64,000 bases of DNA from positions 25,014,015-25,078,014 of the forward strand of contig CM067311.1 in the NCBI GenBank assembly GCA_034231615.1, written 5' to 3'. The DNA is from Meghimatium bilineatum (Eukaryota > Mollusca > Gastropoda > Stylommatophora > Philomycidae). Positions 51,573-64,000 of the stretch are shown in pieces. How positions within the stretch are numbered: the first letter of the stretch is position 1; the number at the start of each line of letters is the position of its first letter. Under the pieces are notes generated by a model, which saw nothing but the letters and a program-made list of their open reading frames with translations, was not told the origin of the DNA and ran no database searches. Position numbers and translations under genes: made by a program.

Positions 51573-54500
51573 TGTTAAGAAGGAAACATGTTATAAAAGG
51601 ATGCACTATAGAGGGATTCTAATATACCTGATTTCAGCGGGCAGTTTAAGAATAAAACTTGTTATAAAAGGATGTGCTATAGAAGGATTCCATTATACCT
51701 GACTACAGTGAGTAGTTTAAGAAGGAAACTTGGTATAAAAAGATGTGCTGTAGAAGGATTCCATTATACCTGACTACAGTGAGTAGTTTAAGAAGGATAC
51801 TTGGTATAAAAAGATGTGCTGTAGAAGGATTCCATTATAGCTTACTACAGTGAGTAGTTTAAGAAGGAAACTTGGTATAAAAAGATGTGCTGTAGAAGGA
51901 TTCCATTATACCTGACTACAGTGAGTAGTTTAAGAAGGATACTTGGTATAAAAAGATGTGCTGTAGAAGGATTCCATTATACCTGACTACAGTGAGTAGT
52001 TTAAGAAGGAAACTTGGTATAAAAAGATGTGCTGTAGAAGGATTCCATTATACCTGACTACAGTGAGTAGTTTAAGAAGGAAACTTGGTATAAAAAGATG
52101 TGCTGTAGAAGGATTCCATTATACCTGACTACAGTGAGTAGTTTAAGAAGGAAACTTGGTATAAAAAGATGTGCTGTAGAAGGATTCCATTATACCTGAC
52201 TACAGTGAGTAGTTTAAGAAGGAAACTTGGTATAAAAAGATGTGCTGTAGAAGGATTCCATTATACCTGACTACAGTGAGTAGTTTAAGAAGGATACTTG
52301 GTATAAAAAGATGTGCTGTAGAAGGATTCCATTATACCTGACTACAGTGAGTAGTTTAAGAAGGAAACTTGGTATAAAAAGATGTGCTGTAGAAGGATTC
52401 CATTATACCTGACTACAGTGAGTAGTTTAAGAAGGAAACTTGGTATAAAAAGATGTGCTGTAGAAGGATTCCATTATACCTGACTACAGTGAGTAGTTTA
52501 AGAAGGAAACTTGGTATAAAAAGATGTGCTGTAGAAGGATTCCATTATACCTGACTACAGTGAGTAGTTTAAGAAGGATACTTGGTATAAAAAGATGTGC
52601 TGTAGAAGGATTCCATTATACCTGACTACAGTGAGTAGTTTAAGAAGGAAACTTGGTATAAAAAGATGTGCTGTAGAAGGATTCCATTATACCTGACTAC
52701 AGTGAGTAGTTTAAGAAGGAAACTTGGTATAAAAAGATGTGCTGTAGAAGGATTCCATTATACCTGACTACAGTGAGTAGTTTAAGAAGGATACTTGGTA
52801 TAAAAAGATGTGCTGTAGAAGGATTCCATTATACCTGACTACAGTGAGTAGTTTAAGAAGGAAACTTGGTATAAAAAGATGTGCTGTAGAAGGATTCCAT
52901 TATACCTGACTACAGTGAGTAGTTTAAGAAGGAAACTTGGTATAAAAAGATGTGCTGTAGAAGGATTCCATTATACCTGACTACAGTGAGTAGTTTAAGA
53001 AGGAAACTTGGTATAAAAAGATGTGCTGTAGAAGGATTCCATTATACCTGACTACAGTGAGTAGTTTAAGAAGGATACTTGGTATAAAAAGATGTGCTAT
53101 AGAAGGATTCCATTATTCCTGACTACAGTGAGTAGTTTAAGAAGGAAACTTGGTATAAAAAGATGTGCTATAGAAGGATTCCATTATACCTGACTACAGT
53201 GAACAGTTTAAGAAGGAAACTTGGTATAAAAGGATGTGCTATAGAAGGATTCCATTATACCTGACTACAGTGAACAGTTTAAGAAGGAAACTTGGTATAA
53301 AAGGATGTGCTATAGAAGGATTCCATTATACCTGACTACAGTGAACAGTTTAAGAAGGAAACTTGGTATAAAAGGATGTGCTATAGAAGGATTCCATTAT
53401 TCCTGACTACAGTGAACAGTTTAAGAAGGAAACTTGGTATAAAAGGATGTGCTATAGAAGGATTCCATTATACCTAACTACAGTGAACAGTTTAAGAAGG
53501 AAACTTGGTATAAAAAGATGTGCTATAGAAGGATTCCATTATACCTAACTACAGTGAACAGTTTAAGAAGGAAACTTGGTATAAAAAGATGTGCTATAGA
53601 AGGATTCCATTATACCTGACTACAGTGAACAGTTTAAGAAGGAAACTTGGTATAAAAAGATGTGCTATAGAAGGATTCCATTATACCTGACTACAGTGAA
53701 CAGTTTAAGAAGGAAACTTGGTATAAAAGGATGTGCTATAGAAGGATTCCATTATTCCTGACTACAGTGAACAGTTTAAGAAGGAAACTTGGTATAAAAA
53801 GATGTGCTATAGAAGGATTCCATTATACCTAACTACAGTGAACAGTTTAAGAAGGAAACTTGGTATAAAAAGATGTGCTATAGAAGGATTCCATTATACC
53901 TGACTACAGTGAACAGTTTAAGAAGGAAACTTGGTATAAAAAGATGTGCTATAGAAGGATTCCATTATACCTGACTACAGTGAGTAGTTTAAGAAGGAAA
54001 CTTGGTATAAAAAGATGTGCTATAGAAGGATTCCATTATACCTGACTACAGTGAACAGTTTAAGAAGGAAACTTGGTATAAAAAGATGTGCTATAGAAGG
54101 ATTCCATTATACCTGACTACAGTGAACAGTTTAAGAAGGAAACTTGGTATAAAAAGATGTGCTATAGAAGGATTCCATTATACCTGACTACAGTGAACAG
54201 TTTAAGAAGGAAACTTGGTATAAAAAGATGTGCTATAGAAGGATTCCATTATACCTGACTACAGTGAACAGTTTAAGAAGGAAACTTGGTATAAAAAGAT
54301 GTGCTATAGAAGGATTCCATTATACCTGACTACAGTGAACAGTTTAAGAAGGAAACTTGGTATAAAAAGATGTGCTATAGAAGGATTCCATTATACCTGA
54401 CTACAGTGAACAGTTTAAGAAGGAAACTTGGTATAAAAAGATGTGCTATAGAAGGATTCCATTATACCTGACTACAGTGAACAGTTTAAGAAGGAAACTT

Positions 54501-55691
54501 GGTATAAAAAGATGTGCTATAGAAGGATTCCATTATTCCTGACTACAGTGAACAGTTTAAGAAGGAAACTTGGTATAAAAGGATGTGCTATAGAAGGATT
54601 CCATTATACCTGACTACAGTGAACAGTTTAAGAAGGAAACTTGGTATAAAAGGATGTGCTATAGAAGGATTCCATTATACCTGACTACAGTGAACAGTTT
54701 AAGAAGGAAACTTGGTATAAAAGGATGTGCTATAGAAGGATTCCATTATACCTGACTACAGTGAGTAGTTTAAGAAGGATACTTGGTATAAAAAGATGCG
54801 CTATAGAAGGATTCCATTATACCTGACTACAGTGAGTAGTTTAAGAAGGAAACTTGGTATAAAAAGATGCGCTATAGAAGGATTCCATTATACCTGACTA
54901 CAGTGAGTAGTTTAAGAAGGAAACTTGGTATAAAAGGATGTGCTATAGAAGGATTCCATTATACCTGACTACAGTGAACAGTTTAAGAAGGAAACTTGGT
55001 ATAAAAGGATGTGCTATAGAAGGATTCCATTATACCTGACTACAGTGAGTAGTTTAAGAAGGATACTTGGTATAAAAAGATGCGCTATAGAAGGATTCCA
55101 TTATACCTGACTACAGTGAACAGTTTAAGAAGGAAACTTGGTATAAAAGGATGTGCTATAGAAGGATTCCATTATACCTGACTACAGTGAACAGTTTAAG
55201 AAGGAAACTTGGTATAAAAGGATGTGCTATAGAAGGATTCCATTATACCTGACTACAGTGAGTAGTTTAAGAAGGAAACTTGGTATAAAAAGATGCGCTA
55301 TAGAAGGATTCCATTATACCTGACTACAGTGAACAGTTTAAGAAGGAAACTTGGTATAAAAGGATGTGCTATAGAAGGATTCCATTATACCTGACTACAG
55401 TGAGTAGTTTAAGAAGGATACTTGGTATAAAAAGATGCGCTATAGAAGGATTCCATTATACCTGACTACAGTGAACAGTTTAAGAAGGAAACTTGGTATA
55501 AAAGGATGTGCTATAGAAGGATTCCATTATACCTGACTACAGTGAACAGTTTAAGAAGGAAACTTGGTATAAAAGGATGTGCTATAGAAGGATTCCATTA
55601 TACCTGACTACAGTGAGTAGTTTAAGAAGGATACTTGGTATAAAAAGATGCGCTATAGAAGGATTCCATTATACCTGACTACAGTGAACAG
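51573..55691. repeat. 71-bp satellite array, about 58 units
   Basis: The unit contains gaaggattccattatacctg, actacagtgagtagtttaag, aaggaaacttggtataaaaa and gatgtgctgta. GAAGGATTCC recurs at 51682 and at 55658, 3,976 bp apart, which is exactly 56 x 71, so there is no net indel. Variant blocks: gagtag/ctgta units (to about 53090), gaacag/ctata units (about 53190-54740), then mixed units with a three-unit (213-bp) higher-order pattern. The first unit or two are diverged. Confidence 0.97.
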
Positions 55692-55724
55692 TACTGGAGC
55701 AAAAAGTTTGTGCTGATGCTCAAA

Positions 55725-55990
55725 CCTAGAGAAGATACGAAACTTGACACAGTAATTGATCTGACGATCTCATCATCAGGTGCCATGCCAGCTGGCGTAG
55801 GCAATTGTGGCTTTCCTCAGCTCTCTATCTTCAGCTTTATGTATCAAGATCGTTGTTGTTTCCCTGCCATGCCAAGATGCCAAACTGTCTAATATTTTCT
55901 CATGTTGTCACCAACTGCCTCTGTTGCCTTCAATCTTGCCTGTTGTGACTATGTTCTTCAAACCTCCGTCTCATGAAGTGGCCAAAATAT
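55725..55990 (-). mobile_element. LINE-J C-terminal fragment
   Basis: The minus strand encodes TGKIEGNRG, then ILDSLASWHGRETTTILIHK, AEDRELRKATIAYASWHGT-stop, the end of an RTE-like ORF. It directly abuts the satellite. Confidence 0.65.
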
Positions 55991-56319
55991 GAAGATTGTC
56001 TTGTTATTGATATTATTGATTAAGATCCGTTTCGTATTTGACTCTTTCAAATGATAATCTAGCAAGAATAAAAAAAATTCTGATGAAGAAGAAGAAGCAG
56101 AAAGCAGAATCTATCCAATAATTTATCAACCTTTGGAAATACTTGAATATCTTTAAAAAAAACTCTTAAATTTTGGCGAGGGAGAATTCAAATTAAATAT
56201 GCAAATAACAGATGACAACAACCAATATTATGTTTTTACAACAATAAGAAAACAATGGTAGACATATATCAGACATGTAGGCTTACTTTAAATTAAATTA
56301 GATTCTTGATACAAGCATT
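55991..56319. other. No recognised feature
   Basis: AT-rich with a (GAA)n run near 56085. Possibly more of the LINE fragments on either side. Confidence 0.3.
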
Positions 56320-56484
56320 AAAATGGGTTCCAGATGGAAAAAGAAAAATTAAGACCAAGAGAAACTCTGCAGAACAACCATAAAGAGGGTATTGCTCTTT
56401 GTTGTGATCTTGCAGCAGAATACATGAGCAACATACAGCATTATCACATCGTTCAAACTGGCGAGCACTAGTTTCTGCTCTGGT
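56320..56484 (+). mobile_element. RTE-like LINE C-terminal codons at the array start
   Basis: The plus strand encodes LKWVPDGKRKIKTKRNSAEQ; after a break the frame ends HRSNWRALVSALVDYI-stop. That last segment is the first unit of the 46-bp array. Confidence 0.65.
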
Positions 56485-57737
56485 GGACTATATTTGGTTC
56501 AAACTGGTGAGCATTAGTTTCTGCTCTGGTGGACTATATTTGGTTCAAACTGGTGAGCACTAGTTTCTGCTCTGGTGGACTATATTTGGTTCAAACTGGT
56601 GAGCACTAGTTTCTGCTCTGGTGGATTATATTTGATTCAAACTGGTGAGCACTAGTTTCTGCTCTGGTGGACTATATTTGGTTCAAACTGGTGAGCATTA
56701 GTTTCTGCTCTGGTGGACTATATTTGGTTCAAACTGGTGAGCATTAGTTTCTGCTCTGGTGGACTATATTTGGTTCAAACTGGTGAGCACTAGTTTCTGC
56801 TCTGGTGGACTATATTTGGTTCAAACTGGTGAGCACTAGTTTCTGCTCTGGTGGACTATAGTTGGTTCAAACTGGTGAGCACTAGTTTCTGCTCTGGTGG
56901 ACTATATTTGGTTCAAACTGGTGAGCACTAGTTTCTGCTCTGGTGGATTATATTTGATTCAAACTGGCGAGCACTAGTTTCTGCTCTGGTGGACTATATT
57001 TGGTTCAAACTGGTGAGCATTAGTTTCTGCTCTGGTGGACTATATTTGGTTCAAACTGGTGAGCATTAGTTTCTGCTCTGGTGGACTATATTTGGTTCAA
57101 ACTGGTGAGCACTAGTTTCTGCTCTGGTGGACTATATTTGATTCAAACTGGTGAGCACTAGTTTCTGCTCTGGTGGACTATATTTGGTTCAAACTGGTGA
57201 GCACTAGTTTCTGCTCTGGTGGATTATATTTGATTCAAACTGGTGAGCACTAGTTTCTGCTCTGGTGGACTATATTTGGTTCAAACTGGTGAGCATTAGT
57301 TTCTGCTCTGGTGGACTATATTTGGTTCAAACTGGTGAGCATTAGTTTCTGCTCTGGTGGACTATATTTGGTTCAAACTGGTGAGCACTAGTTTCTGCTC
57401 TGGTGGACTATATTTGATTCAAACTGGTGAGCACTAGTTTCTGCTCTGGTGGACTATATTTGGTTCAAACTGGTGAGCACTAGTTTCTGCTCTGGTGGAC
57501 TATATTTGGTTCAAACTGGTGAGCACTAGTTTCTGCTCTGGTGGATTATATTTGATTCAAACTGGCGAGCACTAGTTTCTGCTCTGGTGGACTATATTTG
57601 GTTCAAACTGGTGAGCATTAGTTTCTGCTCTGGTGGACTATATTTGGTTCAAACTGGTGAGCACTAGTTTCTGCTCTGGTGGACTATAGTTGATTCAAAC
57701 TGGTGAGCACTAGTTTCTGCTCTGGTGGACTATATGT
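56452..57737. repeat. 46-bp tandem array, 28 units
   Basis: Unit: ttcaaactggtgagcactag, tttctgctctggtggactat, atttgg. Starts at 56452, 56498 … 57694 are in exact phase (1,242 = 27 x 46). Variants: cgagcac, gagcatt, gattat, ttgatt. The first unit encodes SNWRALVSALV of a LINE C-terminus. Confidence 0.97.
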
Positions 57738-58670
57738 GTTTCACAATTCCATGTAGTCTTTAGCCTATTGTTCCTTCAAGTGTTCACCAAAAGTCTTTTT
57801 TTAAAATCTCACAAAAGCGGTAATTTGCTTAAGTGACCTCACCTATCCATGAAAATTGTACATATGGCCTTGAATATATTATTGTGAATCGTACAGAAGA
57901 AGGATATAATGTAAGGTTTTGTAAGATTGTTACTTTCTAGCATATCATTATCACTGCAGCAGTTTCATCATCCTCTTCAACCAATAGATAATGTTTTTTA
58001 ATTGATTAAAAATTGCTGATTATATATTATTACTCCCTTTTTAATTTCTGCATCAGTTTCATGATGAAATTATTTATGACCAGGACATATTTAGTCCTTA
58101 CATTTTGGTAATATCCCTTCCTGGTTGATTTGCTTGACATCTGCTTGTAGTTCCAATCTCCCAGTATATTTTTTTTTTTGTTATTGTTTTTCCACAGAAT
58201 ATTTTCAACTGCTAATGTGTGCTCATATTACCCGTACTAAAACATACAGCCTCTTTTGTGTGTCAATTTAAAATTGAGTGTAATGTTAATAATGATCTCA
58301 TACATGTCTTCTTGTCTAATGATTTTTTGTAACTTGTAGAGAAAATAATATATTTTACTAAATATCCTTATGGATTTTCAGTAGACCCTTTTTTTATATA
58401 AGACTAAAAGATAGCTTGCACAGAACTGAGAGGCTTACAGTATAGAACAGAGTGACAGTAAAGACATTGTTCTGTAAAGGACTTATAGAAAAAGACGACT
58501 GTTAGTGCTTACCTCAGTGAAGTAGTCTTTATACAGAATCTGATTATGGTAGATTTGTGGATAAAAATAAATAGTGTGTAATTGTACGGGTATTTTGGGC
58601 TGAAATTCCGAGCTATCCTTCTGGAAGTTGACATATGTGATTTCCTTATATTTTTGGGAGATAAGCCTGT
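57738..58670. other. No recognised feature
   Basis: AT-rich, no conserved ORF. 58590-58640 resembles 44210-44290. Confidence 0.35.
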
Positions 58671-58671
58671 G

Positions 58672-60004
<1,333 letters not shown>

Positions 60005-60250
60005 TCATTCATTCTAAACTCTTGCAGGTTAGCTGGATGTAGTCAGGAGAATGGAATGCATTGTGTCATGGTTTACAGTATTGCTGCAATATCTACACCT
60101 TTTGGCCTGACATAAGCATTCGACTTAAGCATGGCATTGGATAACTGACCCTATATGGGATGGGAGAGCTAACTCCATCCCATAACCTCCTTAGTCGCCT
60201 CTTGCGACATGCAGTACCAGTATTTGAGAAGTTCTGTTCTTTGTATGCTT
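60005..60250 (-). repeat. SINE-1 copy, well preserved
   Basis: Reverse complement: cttcattcattctaaactct (tail), ggatgtagtcaggagaatgg, tctacaccttttggcctgac, gggatgggagagctaactcc, cttagtcgcctcttgcgaca. Confidence 0.7.
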
Positions 60251-60654
60251 CTGTAAAAAACTAGTGTAGGTAGTTTACGTGTGACCGTTGCCATGTTGCT
60301 GATCTGCCAAGACCATCATCAAAGTGCAATGATGAAAATGCTGCAGTTACAGTTTCAGAAAAACTGTGTGAAAGTAGTTTTTAGAATTTTATGAAACAGA
60401 CTGATCATAAGAAAAATGTATGCCTGCTGGGTCCCACTTCTGTTGACATAAGCAAAGGTTGAAAAACATGACATTTTAACTCTTTATCTGTGAAAGTGTT
60501 TTCCTACCCGTAGTAAGAATTCTCTATACAAAAAGGAAGTATTTGCAGCTTACCGGTAGAAAGAGTCTGCTTAACTGGTTGTTTTATCAGCTTTCCAGCA
60601 GAAGGGGTCTGTTTTAGCGACTTAAATGCTTGAGATAAACATTTACAAATAAAA
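60251..60654. other. No recognised feature
   Basis: Includes two short related segments (aagagtctgcttaactggtt and agaaggggtctgttttagcg). No gene. Confidence 0.3.
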
Positions 60655-60800
60655 TATGTCCGCCAAAGACGAATCTGTCGGACGATTGGCACAAATAAAA
60701 TGGTGACAACCCATTTCTATTCTCTGAACTACATCCTGCTGGATATGTAGGAGAATCATGGTACATCTACAATAGTTTGAGAATAAATGCTGAAGAAGAA
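60655..60800 (+). repeat. SINE-5 copy
   Basis: tgtccgccaaagacgaatct, ggcacaaataaaatggtgac, ctctgaactacatcctgctg, ttgagaataaatgctgaaga: SINE-5 from head to (GAA)-type tail, plus strand. Confidence 0.7.
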
Positions 60801-61516
60801 AGGATATAAGCAGTTGATTATTATTTCTTATTGAAATTCTAAACCAATTTCTTGTTCCTGTTCACAAAAAGATGTGGTATACAAATTGTCTCATTATTGT
60901 GATTGACAATGATTATTTTGATCAATATCTGGTTCTTCAGTGTTCATTCTTAAACTTGCACGGATTATATGCTGCAATTATTTATAGAACATAAGGTACT
61001 TTATGTAATTATGTTTAATTTTATAATTTCAGAAATTGTAATATAATTTCCTATGTTGATAGAAATTACCGGGTATTCTTCTAAGTTATAGGTATATAAG
61101 GGGTATTTACAAAAATTGTTATTGGGAAGTAGTGGGCTCTTGCTCAGTTAAGATTGAAAAAACAATTATGTAGAGAGATGATTTAAGAATGAACAAAGCT
61201 GAACTAGAAATTAAATCTATATTGGCTTCCATATTTTCAATTAATGATGCGAGATCCAAAAGTGGCCACGTTTTCACTCTTAGTGAAACTGTTATCTGTA
61301 GAAATTTGTATATTAAAATCTGATAAGGCAGCCAATGATTGTCCTGCATTGGTTCTTATAAAGTATTAGAACTGGCAAAATTGTTGTAAATATAGTGAGA
61401 GAAAATATAGGATGAGAGTTAGGATTGTGGGATTTAGATTGAAACAAAATACTGGATGATATTAGGGTTAGACTTGTGAAGCTAAAAATAGGCCTACTCA
61501 GTACCAATAGGCCCTA
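60801..61516. other. No recognised feature
   Basis: AT-rich; two overlapping minus frames (61119-61349, 61313-61507) have no family signature. Confidence 0.3.
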
Positions 61517-61690
61517 TGTCTGAAAATCAAAATTCTGGATTAGAATAGGCCTATGTTTGAGAAATCAAAATAATGGATTATAATATGTTTAAGAAAAACA
61601 AAATAGGGGATTAGAATATGTTAAGAAAATCAAAATAGTGGATGAGAAAATGCTTGAGAAAATCAAAATACTGGATGAGAATATTGTTAG
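61517..61690. repeat. Degenerate ~33-bp tandem repeat, five units
   Basis: Units of gaaaatcaaaatactggatg plus agaatatgtttga-type ends, 32-36 bp apart. Confidence 0.75.
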
Positions 61691-62279
61691 GGAATATTTA
61701 TTTTCTTTAAATAGTTTATTTTTTTAAAGATTTCTCTCTTGTTATTGGTTGTGATCCCATGACGGCGGCTTGACTTCTTATTCACTTTGTGTCTGCAACC
61801 CTGAGATTAATAAAAAAAAAATGGTTAAAGACACTACAATTGTTTGAGTTGAATATATGTGTATCTTATGTATGGATATGTTGAGTAGCCTAGATTGTGG
61901 TAAAGATTCCTGGATGTTTCAATTTATCAAGCCCCTGACATTGATAAGTTCATATATCATGATACTAATTCACGCATACTCGTATGTAAATAGGGGTACA
62001 TATTTATCATGAGACACTTCATGACCTATTTATGAAAATTGTAAAGAAGGGTGTGGGATTCAATTCACTTTTTGAAATTAGGAAGCCATGTTCTGATTTA
62101 GGGGGAAGTGGAGAGATTTAACACCCCCCCCTGTCTACGGGTGTGAGTCAGTTGCTCATAAAATGTCATCCAATTATTAATTATCCTAAATTAGATTCCT
62201 TACTGGTAAATTCATTCTCATTTGTACAAATATCAAAGAAATGTGCCCACGCAAGAAAATGGCCATAGCTGAAGAATAA
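61691..62279. other. No recognised feature
   Basis: Contains gagattaataaaaaaaaaat near 61800, which could be a retroposon or transcript end. A C run at 62127. Not assigned. Confidence 0.3.
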
Positions 62280-62400
62280 AATGATAAAATATTTGTGTTT
62301 TCCGGTCCCCATGAATTGTGAGCAACTTGCTCTTACTTCCTATGTGCAGCTTGGTAGTTTCTAATGAGATTACTTTCATATCTATACTTAAATTGTTATC
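62280..62400 (+). repeat. SINE-2 5' fragment
   Basis: gtccccatgaattgtgagca, ttgctcttacttcctatgtg, then a diverged ttactttcatatctata: the start of SINE-2. Confidence 0.5.
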
Positions 62401-62514
62401 ACTTGTCTGATAGTTTATACAAGTAAATTCTAGTAGGAAGCATGATAGTTTGTTCCTTTTGTGCCGCAGGCGACACATAGGGCAGAAGTTTTGATTCTCC
62501 ATGTGTTACGGTCC

Positions 62515-63160
62515 GCTCCCTGCAGTTTCAGTTCTTGTATGTTCTTGCAGCCTATTATTTCTCCTTTAAGTATAGTGTTTTTTTAGGGTTGCTTTAGATC
62601 TTACTCATTTCTTTTACCCTGAGGTGTCCATGTAAGGGCTTGTTAGTTTATTCTGCTTTTATCTAGTCTTAAAACGTGACCAAAATATTTCCATCTGCAT
62701 TTTCTTATGATATTTGAAACATATTCTTGGTGTGCTTTGTTTCTTACATCACTATTTGTGATGAAATTTCTCCTTTTTATGTTGATCAGTTTCCGGAGAC
62801 ATTTGTTTTTGAAGCTGTTTAATTTTTGTCTGTTGTTTGAGTTGATTCCCAGCTTTCATTTCCGTACGTTAATACTAGGACAATACAGAGATTAAATAGC
62901 TTTAGCTTGGTGTTTCTCCCTAGATCTTTGGATTTCAGGTATTAGTTAGTTTAGTGAATGTGCTAGCTGCAACTGCTATGCGTGTATTTATTTCTTTCAT
63001 TGAGTCTCCGTCAACAAACATTTTGCTGCCCAAGTAATTGAAGTTAGCGACTTTCTCCAATATTTGGTTTTTTAACTGAGATGTTGCTTGTTGAACTGGT
63101 AAGTTCCAAGATTTTTTATTTGGATGTGTTGATCTGGAGGTCAATCTGACCTGTGAATGT
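62515..63160 (-). mobile_element. LINE-G RT C-terminal fragment
   Basis: The minus strand encodes LEKVANFNYLGSKMFVDGDS-MKEINTRIAVAASTFTKL. After frameshifts come the LNSFKNKCLRKLINIKRRNF-like and TIQELKLQ-like blocks. Second copy of 18720-19345. Confidence 0.75.
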
Positions 63161-63329
63161 GCATAGTTTGTTGGTTATATCTTGTGTTTGTTGATGAGTG
63201 GAAGGAAGCATGTGGATAACTTAAATTCTCGCCACTATGTGTGACACTATATACACTATAGTATATACAAGTAAATTCAAGTAGGAAGAATGAGGATAAA
63301 ATTCCCGTCAGTCTTGTAAGAATTGTGTC

Positions 63330-63525
63330 TGATACCTTGAAAAGAAGATTAAGACCTACTATTCAAAGGAGATCTATATCACGAGATGAGTTTTTTTTAA
63401 TTTGCTTGGGTCATCCACTATTCATCTGTCTTCAGATGAGGTGCTTCGCTTCCGGCGAACCTATTCTTGTATGGAAAGTCAACTTCATGACCCATTGTTT
63501 CTTTGAGTGCTTCCTTGGGTACTGA
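63330..63525 (+). mobile_element. Possible RNase H-type LINE C-terminal scrap
   Basis: A 66-codon frame with LICLGHPLFI...CFASGEP...HCFFECF resembles the '(R)IGHT.LTH…C.CGEPLTVKHILLEC' tail of jockey/CR1-like elements. Weak, one degraded frame. Confidence 0.25.
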
Positions 63526-63584
63526 AACCAATATTTTAGTATGGCAACATTGAGCATCACCATTATCAAATACATAATCCCTTA

Positions 63585-64000
63585 AGGCCGTAGGGTTGCC
63601 ACTCTGGTGACAAGCACAAAAATACTTCCATGCTTCTCTGTTCTCAATTCCTTGTATAGCCTACGTGTAGAGAATCTTAATCCAGACCATTCTTTAATAT
63701 TATGAACCCATACTTTCTTTTTGCCCCCACTTCTTCTTCCAGCCTCAACTGTCCCATTTAGGATAGTTTTGGAAAGGGAATTCTGCCTCATCACATGACC
63801 AAACCACACAAGTTTGGGACATTTCACCACTGCCATGAGATGTTCTTGTTTTCCTGCTAGAGTATTCATTTTGTTTCTCACGTATGTGTTGGTTTTATGT
63901 TCTGTATAATGATGCGCTATATTCGTCTGTAACATTTGTTTTCCAATGCATGTATTCTCCTCTCCATTTCTCTGTAGTTATCCTATTCTCACATCCATAC
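63585..64000 (-). mobile_element. LINE-F C-terminal fragment, continues past right edge
   Basis: The minus frame 63582-63935 encodes NIAHHYTEHKTNTYVRNKMN, VKCPKLVWFGHVMRQNSLSK, TILNGTVEAGRRSGGKKKVW and VATLRP-stop. The reverse transcriptase continues upstream to the window end. The frame is open over 117 codons. Confidence 0.8.

Noticed and set aside
51573-57737. CRISPR-like regular arrays
   Set aside because: The 71-bp and 46-bp arrays are directly tandem with no spacers, in animal DNA, with no cas genes.
61691-61830. LTR end (polyadenylation-like sequence, cca/ctgcaac and aataaaaaaaa)
   Set aside because: No second LTR, no primer-binding site and no gag or pol in the window.

Overview
The window is AT-rich, intron-containing animal DNA that is mostly repeats. 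Two host genes can be read through their splice sites: an IST1 homologue (minus strand; exons 7908-8176, 6634-6805 and 251-508, continuing past the left edge) and a Jagunal/JAGN1 homologue (plus strand; exons 37429-37517 and 40476-40962). Invertebrate-type non-LTR retrotransposons, several with RNase H domains and one with a C-terminal C2H2 finger, together with tRNA-derived SINEs, suggest a lophotrochozoan, most likely a gastropod mollusc. The species cannot be named from the sequence.

Repeat labels are local to this annotation. LINE-A: endonuclease-RT-RNase H with an (ACTA)n tail. LINE-B and LINE-C: I/Nimb-like with RNase H; B ends in (AACC)n, C in (GAA)n. LINE-D: RNase H type with a Cys-rich C-terminus. 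LINE-E: RTE-like with a C-terminal finger. LINE-F, G, H, I, J: C-terminal fragments of further families. SINE-1, SINE-2, SINE-5: short dispersed repeats, 1 and 5 ending in (GAA)n. SINE-3 and SINE-4: tRNA-derived SINEs.

Layout. 1-8.2 kb: IST1, whose second intron holds an apparently full-length LINE-A with an open 1191-codon ORF. 8.2-37 kb: repeat-dense, with nested insertions that keep target-site duplications, DNA-transposon relics (hAT, mariner, two small GC-rich elements) and minisatellites. 37.4-41.1 kb: JAGN1, with a broken pogo/Tigger relic in its intron. 41-51.5 kb: decayed LINEs and SINEs plus an inverted-repeat element. 51.6-57.7 kb: a 71-bp satellite (about 58 units) and a 46-bp array (28 units), both without net length drift. 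57.7-64 kb: sparse DNA with an (AT)n tract and LINE-G and LINE-F fragments at the right edge.

The host genes are unrelated in function (ESCRT-III-associated membrane remodelling; ER and secretory organisation). I found no operon, CRISPR, defence or biosynthetic cluster. The interest lies in repeat biology: LINE 3' coding ends that seeded tandem arrays, a 5'-inverted LINE copy, SINE-LINE tail sharing, and dated nested insertions.
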